Positions 31,322 through 36,328 of a stretch of 36,328 nt of DNA are shown here, one piece after another. Positions within the stretch are counted from its first letter, which is position 1. Each line of letters opens with the position of its first letter. Under the pieces are notes generated by a model. It searched no databases, was not told the DNA's origin, and was given only the letters and a program-made list of their open reading frames with translations. The position numbers and the translations under genes were made by a program. Source of the DNA: AWTP1-13 sp039808585 (GTDB lineage: Bacteria > Pseudomonadota > Alphaproteobacteria > Rhizobiales > Hyphomicrobiaceae); NCBI GenBank assembly GCA_039808585.1, contig JBDHTJ010000031.1:1-36328 (forward strand). Reading direction: 5' to 3'.

Positions 31322-33097
31322 TTACTGCACCTGCTGCGGCCGCATGTCCTTGGGATCGATGCCTGCAACCACCACCGGCTTCTTCATCGCGTCGCGCCGG
31401 AAGGGCTCGCCAAGCTCCTGGTTCAGGATGATCTCGATGAAAGTCGTCTGTCCGCTCTTCTGCGCTTCGCACGCTTCTTTGAGAGCGGCGGTCAGCTCGG
31501 CCTGCGTCTTCACGATGACACCCTTGAGCCCGCACGCCTGCGCCACCTTGGCGTAGCTCAGGTGTGGATCGAGTTCCGTCCCGACGAAATTGTTGTCGTA
31601 CCACAGGATGGAATTCCGCTTCTCCGCGCCCCACTGGTAGTTGCGGAAGATGCACATGGTGATGCCGGGCCATTCCTTGCGCCCGATGGAGCTCATCTCA
31701 CTCATGGAGATGCCGAAGGCACCGTCGCCGGCAAAACCGACGCACGGCGTATCGGGATTGCCGATCTTGGCACCGATGATCGAGGGAAAGCCGTAGCCGC
31801 ACGGACCGAACAGGCCCGGCGCCAGGTACTTCCGGCCCTGCTCGAACGTGGGATAGGCATTGCCGATGGCGCAGTTGTTGCCGATGTCGGTGGAGATGAT
31901 CGCATCCTTCGGCAGTCCAGCCTGAATGGCGCGCCAAGCCTGCCGCGGCGACATCCTGTCGGCATCGCGCTTGCGTGCATCCGCGTTCCACGAGGTGCCG
32001 GGATCATCATCCTCATGATCGAGGCCGGAGAGCGTTTGCAGCCACGCAGACCGCGTCGTGTGGATGAGCGCCTTGCGCTCTGCGCGGCCCGCATTGCCGG
32101 CTGACGGCGTAAGTTGTGCGAGAATCTGCTTGGCCACCTGCTTGGCGTCACCACAAATTCCGACGGTGACGGGCTTCGTCAGGCCGATGCGATCCGGGTT
32201 GATGTCGACCTGGATGATCTTGGCCGTCTTCGGCCAGTAGTCGATGCCATAGCCCGGGAGCGTCGAAAATGGATTGAGACGCGTACCGAGGCACAGAACC
32301 ACGTCTGCCTTGGCTACGAGTTCCATCGCGGCCTTCGAGCCGTTGTAGCCGAGCGGGCCCACCGCCATTGGATGGCTTCCCGGGAAGCTGTCGTTATGCT
32401 GGTAGTTGTTGCACACGGGCGCATCCAGCTTTTCGGCCAGCGCCGCCGTCTCCGGAATGGCGCCCGCAAGCACCACGCCCGCGCCCGAAAGGATCACGGG
32501 GAACTTTGCTTCCGACAGCAGCCGCGCCGCCTCGGTGATCGCTTTCGCGCCACCCGCAGGCCGCTCGAAATCGACGATCGGCGGCAGCGTGATGTCGATC
32601 ACCTGCGTCCAGAAATCACGTGGAATGTTGATCTGCGCCGGGGCCGAAAGGCGCTTCGCTTTGGAGATCACGCGGTTCAACACCTCCGCGACGCGAGACG
32701 GATCGCGCACCTCCTCCTGATAGCCCACCATGTCGCGGAACAGTGCCATCTGCTCCACTTCCTGGAACCCGCCCTGGCCAATCGTCTTGTTGGCTGCTTG
32801 CGGCGTCACCACAAGCATCGGCGTATGATTCCAGTAGGCGGTTTTGACCGCCGTGACGAAGCCCGTGATGCCGGGACCGTTCTGCGCGATCGCCATGGCG
32901 ATCTTTCCGGTGGAACGCGTATAGCCGTCGCAGATCAGGCCACCGTTGGTTTCGTGCGCCACGTCCCAGAACGTGATGCCTGCTTTGGGGAAGAGGTCCG
33001 AGATCGGCATGAAGGCCGAGCCGATGATGCCGAAAGCATGCTCGATGCCATGCATCTGGAGCACCTTCACGAACGCTTCTTCCGTCGTCATTTTCAT
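31322..33097 (-). CDS. xsc: Sulfoacetaldehyde acetyltransferase
   Basis: 591 residues, thiamine-diphosphate enzyme (EC 2.3.3.15): sulfoacetaldehyde + phosphate gives acetyl phosphate + sulfite. It is the desulfonating step of taurine, isethionate and other C2-sulfonate breakdown. The N-terminus MKMTTEEAFVKVLQMHGIEH and segments AIAQNGPGITGFVTAVKTAYWNHTP and NKTIGQGGFQEVEQM match Xsc closely. Glu49 in AHETNGG activates the cofactor; GDGAFGISMSEMSS followed by FRNYQWGAEKRN is the Mg-ThDP motif. The usual partners (pta, tauR, sulfonate transporters, sulfite dehydrogenase) are not in the window. It lies downstream of a cytochrome c and a thioesterase gene on the same strand, 281 bases from the latter, so probably has its own promoter. 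Confidence 0.96.
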   Translation of the reverse strand: MKMTTEEAFVKVLQMHGIEHAFGIIGSAFMPISDLFPKAGITFWDVAHETNGGLICDGYTRSTGKIAMAIAQNGPGITGFVTAVKTAYWNHTPMLVVTPQAANKTIGQGGFQEVEQMALFRDMVGYQEEVRDPSRVAEVLNRVISKAKRLSAPAQINIPRDFWTQVIDITLPPIVDFERPAGGAKAITEAARLLSEAKFPVILSGAGVVLAGAIPETAALAEKLDAPVCNNYQHNDSFPGSHPMAVGPLGYNGSKAAMELVAKADVVLCLGTRLNPFSTLPGYGIDYWPKTAKIIQVDINPDRIGLTKPVTVGICGDAKQVAKQILAQLTPSAGNAGRAERKALIHTTRSAWLQTLSGLDHEDDDPGTSWNADARKRDADRMSPRQAWRAIQAGLPKDAIISTDIGNNCAIGNAYPTFEQGRKYLAPGLFGPCGYGFPSIIGAKIGNPDTPCVGFAGDGAFGISMSEMSSIGRKEWPGITMCIFRNYQWGAEKRNSILWYDNNFVGTELDPHLSYAKVAQACGLKGVIVKTQAELTAALKEACEAQKSGQTTFIEIILNQELGEPFRRDAMKKPVVVAGIDPKDMRPQQVQ

Positions 33098-33378
33098 CGT
33101 TGCGATCCTCGTGGAGCGCCGGCTGTCCGGTCGCGTATGGGCATGCGTGTCTTCGGGGCCGCCACGGGCGCCCTGAAGGCTCGCGCACGAAAGTGCGATG
33201 ATACCAGTCAGGGGCGAGGCTGGCAGAAATCCGCGGGCGGTGCGACGGTCGGCCGGTCGGCGTCTCGGGCCTGCGCGCGGAATGGGAGACGTATATCACG
33301 CCCAGGCGAGATAGGGGTACCGCCGGAGAAAAAGGTCTGTTGCGCGCTTATCTGCCTCACGCAGGGCGGGCCGGAGGC

Positions 33379-33852
33379 TCAAGTCCGGGGCCGGTTGACC
33401 TTCCAGGTGGACGTGGCAGTGACGGCCACCTGTCCCTGGTCGTCGTAGAGATCGGCCTGCAGGAAGCAGATACTGTTGCCTTTGCGAATGAAGCGCGCCA
33501 CGCAGCGCGCCCGCTCCCCCTTAAGCGGCGCCACGTACTGGGTCTTCATCTCGAGGGTGGAGCCGGGAGCCTTCAGCGTATGCCAAAGGAGGTGCCCCAT
33601 GGCCACGTCCAGCACCAGGGCGGAAACGCCCCCGTGCACCCATCCCTGCGGATTGAACAGGAAATCGTGGATGGGGAACGTGATGGTGAGGCTCTCTCCC
33701 TCGTACGCATAGCTCAGCCCATAGAACTGCGACAGGAAGAATTTCTCGAACTCCGGCTTGCAGGACCTGAGTGCATCCTCGAAGGCGCGACGCGCAGCAA
33801 GTTCGTCCATGGGGGTGTGAAGTCTCGCATGTGAAGGAAATTGGAAGGGCAT
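33379..33852 (-). CDS. PaaI-type hotdog thioesterase
   Basis: About 157 residues from the ATG at 33852. The hotdog signature is PQGWVHGGVSALVLDVAMGHLLWHT, with HGG and Asp, followed by LEMKTQYVAPLKGERARCVARFIRKGNSICFLQADLYDDQGQVAVTATSTWKV. It would hydrolyse an acyl- or aryl-CoA. The N-terminal 45 residues are longer than in minimal PaaI. The start is uncertain: ATGs at 33855, 33852 and 33810 and a TTG at 33879 are in frame and none has a good Shine-Dalgarno. It follows the cytochrome c gene by 46 bases. Substrate unknown. Confidence 0.85.
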   Translation of the reverse strand: MPFQFPSHARLHTPMDELAARRAFEDALRSCKPEFEKFFLSQFYGLSYAYEGESLTITFPIHDFLFNPQGWVHGGVSALVLDVAMGHLLWHTLKAPGSTLEMKTQYVAPLKGERARCVARFIRKGNSICFLQADLYDDQGQVAVTATSTWKVNRPRT

Positions 33853-33898
33853 CATCAAGGCTGGGCATCGGCGCCGCAAGCGGCCGAATGCCGTCAGG

Positions 33899-34438
33899 TC
33901 ATTTTCCCTCCTCGGGAAAGCCGGCGCGCATGAACATCACGATTTGCCAGATCTCATCGCGCGTCAGCTTGTCCTTGAACGCCGGCATTGCCGTGTCGAA
34001 TGCAACGCCGCCTTCTGCGATGCTCCACAGCAGATACTCGTCGACCGCGATCGGCTTCTGCACAAGGAACGAGAGCAGCGCAGGAGACGGCAGCAGGGAC
34101 TGCGTCTCGCCCGCCACGCCGAAGCCGGTTGCCCCATGGCAGGACGCACAGTGCTGTACATAGAGCTTGCGCCCCCCCTCGAGGGCCGCAGCATTGCGGC
34201 GAATACTAGAGCGCGCGTCGACATAGGCGTCCGGAACCCCGCGCAGCATGTAGTGCCAGTGCCTTATCCCCGGCAGGCGAATGGCTTGCGGCAGTCTCGG
34301 GCTCGCCTCGGAAGCTGCCGGCTCCGGTGGCGCCTTCCAGAAGTCCCCACGCCTTTCGGGCGCCGCCGCACACAGCAGTGGCGTGAGCGTCAGGACCGAG
34401 ATCAGCGCCCCTATCCGCAAGCAAGCCTCGCGAAGCAT
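33899..34438 (-). CDS. Periplasmic class I cytochrome c
   Basis: 179 residues: a signal peptide (about 1-26), a Pro/Ala-rich stretch, a variable region and one c-type haem domain. Haem site C97-A-S-C100-H101 with the axial methionine in TAMPAFKDKLTRDEIWQIVMFMR (M151). Single-haem electron carrier in the periplasm. The residue before the signal-region cysteine is Leu, so it is not a lipoprotein. It precedes the thioesterase and xsc genes on the same strand; a role in accepting electrons from sulfite oxidation is attractive but unproven. Confidence 0.92.
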   Translation of the reverse strand: MLREACLRIGALISVLTLTPLLCAAAPERRGDFWKAPPEPAASEASPRLPQAIRLPGIRHWHYMLRGVPDAYVDARSSIRRNAAALEGGRKLYVQHCASCHGATGFGVAGETQSLLPSPALLSFLVQKPIAVDEYLLWSIAEGGVAFDTAMPAFKDKLTRDEIWQIVMFMRAGFPEEGK

Positions 34439-34568
34439 CGTTGTGGGGGAGCTTTAGCGCAGCACAGGAGAAAGGGCGAGCCGCAACGTTTTGATTCTCG
34501 TCAACGACCGAACGCGCGGTTGGGCGCTATACGCACAATCGTGGATTGTCTATTTTGGAGGAACGATC

Positions 34569-35072
34569 ATGGCAAACATCGAACCTGCAAAACCGAACCG
34601 CCCTGCCGTGCGCTCCCGCGATCTCTTGACCTCGCTTCGCGACGAGATGGATCGCGTGTTCGAGCAATTCGACCGCGGCTGGGGCAGCTTCCCGAGCCTT
34701 TTTGCGGGTACCGGCAGCCAGGGCGCAGCATCCGTGATGCCGCAATTCGACGTCCGTGACGACGGCAAGGCCCTCACCATCGAGGCGGAACTCCCCGGCG
34801 TCGACGAAAAGGACGTCACCGTTTCGCTGGCCGACGGCGTGCTCACCGTGAAGGGCGAGAAGAAGCAGGAACGCGAGGAAAAGAAGGACAACTATTACTT
34901 GTCCGAGCGCTCCTTCGGCAGCTTCGAGCGCTCCCTGCGCATGCCGGAATGGGTGGACGACGGCAAGGTCGAGGCACACTTCGACAAGGGCGTCCTCAAG
35001 ATCGTGGCGCCGAAGAAGCCAGAGGCCGTCAAGAGCGAGCGCCAGATCGAGATCAAGAAACCGCAGGTCTGA
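34569..35072 (+). CDS. Hsp20-family small heat-shock protein
   Basis: 167 residues. The alpha-crystallin domain covers about 58-155: PQFDVRDDGKALTIEAELPGVDEKDVTVSLADGVLTVKGEKK, then ERSFGSFERSLRMPEWVD and the closing VEAHFDKGVLKIVAPK (the AxxxnGvL motif). An ATP-independent holdase that binds unfolding proteins. The N-terminal arm contains DEMDRVFEQFDRGWGSF; the C-terminal tail is charged. GGAGG precedes the ATG at 34569; the frame is open from 34491. A short perfect hairpin (ACAATC/GATTGT, 34535-34549) lies 7 bases before the GGAGG. It stands alone and is followed by a weak terminator. Confidence 0.95.
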   Translation: MANIEPAKPNRPAVRSRDLLTSLRDEMDRVFEQFDRGWGSFPSLFAGTGSQGAASVMPQFDVRDDGKALTIEAELPGVDEKDVTVSLADGVLTVKGEKKQEREEKKDNYYLSERSFGSFERSLRMPEWVDDGKVEAHFDKGVLKIVAPKKPEAVKSERQIEIKKPQV

Positions 35073-35154
35073 CGGAACAGCTTGCCTGAGCTTGGCTTGC
35101 GCACCTTTGGCCCATCTCTCCACTCTCCGAGCGTGCCAGCAATCGGGGACCGGC

Positions 35155-35175
35155 CGAAGGTGCGCTTCGTTTTTT
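35155..35175 (+). terminator. Weak intrinsic terminator of hsp20 gene
   Basis: CGAAG (35155-35159), loop GTGCG, CTTCG (35165-35169), then six T (35170-35175). The stem is only 5 bp. It lies about 80 bases after the hsp20 stop. Confidence 0.45.
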
Positions 35176-35302
35176 CGATCAGCGTTGCCGACAAGCTTGG
35201 CCAGGGCGGCCGCCGGTCTTCATGCAGCCTCGGGGTGGCCCCTGGCCGGCGCCGTGCTATGATGCGCCGCGAGAGCGTCTCTCGCTCCAGCCCAGAGTCG
35301 CG

Positions 35303-36061
35303 ATGCCCACCACACCACCTGAAGAGCGCAAGACGCTGATCCTCACCGGCGCCTCGCGTGGCATCGGGCACGCCACCGTGAAGCGCTTCGCCTCTGCGGG
35401 CTGGCGGGTGATCACTTGCTCCCGGCATGGATTTCCGGAGAATTGTCCGTGGGAGGCAGGTCCCGAGGATCACATCCAGGTCGATCTCGCTGATCCGCAA
35501 TCGACCCTTGCCGCGATCGCCGAAATGAAGCTTCGCCTCGCCGCGCAGGACGGCCGCCTCAACGCGCTCGTCAACAACGCCGGCATCTCGCCAAAGGGCC
35601 CCGGCGGCGCGCGCCTCGGCACCATCGACACGGGTCTCGCCGACTGGCAGCGCGTCTTCCAGGTGAACTTCTTTGCCCCCATCATGCTGGCGCGTGGCCT
35701 GATTGAAGAATTGCAGCGCGCCAAGGGTGCGGTGGTGAATGTCAGCTCGATCGCCGGCAGCCGGGTGCATCCTTTTGCAGGCGCGGCCTATGCCACCTCG
35801 AAAGCCGCCCTCGCCGGCCTAACGCGCGAGATGGCGCACGACTTTGGGCCCCGTGGTATCCGCGTCAACGCCATTTCACCGGGCGAGATCGACACGTCCA
35901 TTCTTTCGCCTGGCACCCAGAAGATCGTTGAGGAGAACATACCTCTAGGTCGCCTCGGCGAGCCGCAGGAAGTGGCCAAGGCCATCTACTTCCTCTGTAC
36001 CGAACAATCGAGCTACGTGAACGGCGCCGAGTTGCACATCAACGGCGGCCAGCACGTTTGA
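35303..36061 (+). CDS. Short-chain dehydrogenase/reductase (SDR)
   Basis: 252 residues, classical SDR. Cofactor loop LTGASRGIGHATV, NNAGISP, catalytic Ser in NVSSIAGSR and YATSK (Tyr/Lys), then GPRGIRVNAISPGEIDT and the C-terminal YVNGAELHINGGQHV. NAD(P)-dependent, substrate unknown. Only modest similarity to the SDR at 28066-28818. The ATG at 35303 is chosen because the SDR fold starts about ten residues later; the open frame from 35222 adds 27 unlikely residues. The ribosome site is weak. It stands between hsp20 and tRNA-Pro. Confidence 0.92.
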   Translation: MPTTPPEERKTLILTGASRGIGHATVKRFASAGWRVITCSRHGFPENCPWEAGPEDHIQVDLADPQSTLAAIAEMKLRLAAQDGRLNALVNNAGISPKGPGGARLGTIDTGLADWQRVFQVNFFAPIMLARGLIEELQRAKGAVVNVSSIAGSRVHPFAGAAYATSKAALAGLTREMAHDFGPRGIRVNAISPGEIDTSILSPGTQKIVEENIPLGRLGEPQEVAKAIYFLCTEQSSYVNGAELHINGGQHV

Positions 36062-36242
36062 GCCTCGGGGTCGTTGCCGACGGACCCGCGCGAGGCCCGG
36101 CACTGTCAGGGCCACGACGATCTGGACGGCATTGGCATCGCTTGCAGCATTGCGGCTTGCCCGCTATAACCCGCCGGCACCGCGGACGAGGGCGGCGCCT
36201 CTTCTCCGCTATCTCGCGGGAAATATCCTCGTCATGGTCGGG

Positions 36243-36319
36243 CGGAGCGTAGCGCAGCCTGGTAGCGCACTTGCTTCGGGAGCAAGGGGTCGGGAGTTCG
36301 AATCTCCCCGCTCCGACCA
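36243..36319 (+). tRNA. tRNA-Pro, anticodon CGG
   Basis: 77-nt cloverleaf. Acceptor arms CGGAGCG (36243-36249) and CGCTCCG (36309-36315), D arm GCGCAGCCTGGTAGCGC, anticodon stem CTTGC/GCAAG with loop TTCGGGA, so anticodon CGG at 36277-36279 (reads CCG). The T arm GGGAG-TTCGAAT-CTCCC is canonical, and the terminal CCA is encoded. The tRNA overlaps no real gene. Confidence 0.97.
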
Positions 36320-36328
36320 ATCCTTTTG

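Noticed and set aside
33899..34438. Lipoprotein reading of the cytochrome c (PLLC near residue 23)
   Set aside because: The residue before Cys is Leu, not Gly, Ala or Ser as a lipobox needs.
34491..34568. RpoH-type promoter ahead of hsp20 (CTATAC at 34527-34532)
   Set aside because: A matching CTTG-type -35 at correct spacing was not found.
36039..36320. Minus-strand frame with GAGRFELPTPCSRSK
   Set aside because: This is the well-known false protein produced by translating the antisense of a tRNA gene; the sequence is tRNA-Pro.
1..36328. Mobile elements, prophage, CRISPR array, toxin-antitoxin or defence genes
   Set aside because: No transposase, integrase, repeat-spacer pattern or defence-family protein could be recognised in any frame.

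Overview
The window is high-GC, densely packed bacterial chromosome and looks alphaproteobacterial, most likely order Hyphomicrobiales. The inference rests on the overall gene set, the GC-rich codon use, a common alphaproteobacterial-type intergenic palindrome (18978-19010), and a rpmI-rplT-pheS-pheT run without an adjoining infC. It is inference from protein character only. I see no insertion sequence, prophage, integron or CRISPR array; the only decayed gene is a C-terminal scrap of an EAL-domain protein.

Left part (1-4.6 kb, minus strand): a heavy-metal efflux operon that reads His-rich exported protein, then a periplasmic adaptor with an unusual extra N-terminal domain, then a CzcA/CusA-type RND pump that runs off the left edge. 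Next come the EAL remnant and a terminator.

5.0-9.0 kb: an isocitrate dehydrogenase of the long form, predicted NAD-specific, lies downstream of a LysR regulator. The regulator is divergent from sbtA (sodium-dependent bicarbonate permease) and an SbtB-like PII protein. The lysR/sbtA gap holds a perfect 7-7-7 inverted repeat of LysR-operator form. After it comes a leader with a hairpin and a textbook intrinsic terminator placed just before the sbtA start. This regulated inorganic-carbon module is the most interesting part of the window.

9.1-15.2 kb: an orphan Flp pilin with a strong terminator, an exported TPR protein, a large Pro/Gln-rich OmpA-like protein, a hotdog thioesterase, an FAD-linked 2-hydroxyacid dehydrogenase, and a YqhA-type membrane protein.

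15.2-19.7 kb (minus): housekeeping translation genes rpmI, rplT, pheS, pheT.

19.9-26.6 kb: a metallo-beta-lactamase-fold protein with an altered metal site, a YddA/BacA-like ABC exporter, and the overlapping opgG-opgH pair for osmoregulated periplasmic glucans. 26.6-29 kb (minus): a small secreted Cys-rich protein, a periplasmic ClpP-fold protein and an SDR oxidoreductase.

29.3-36.3 kb: a chemoreceptor; a minus-strand row of cytochrome c, thioesterase and xsc (sulfoacetaldehyde acetyltransferase, C2-sulfonate breakdown); an Hsp20 chaperone; a second SDR; and tRNA-Pro(CGG) at the right end. Together the window suggests a free-living, metabolically versatile bacterium able to take up bicarbonate, use organosulfonates and resist metals.
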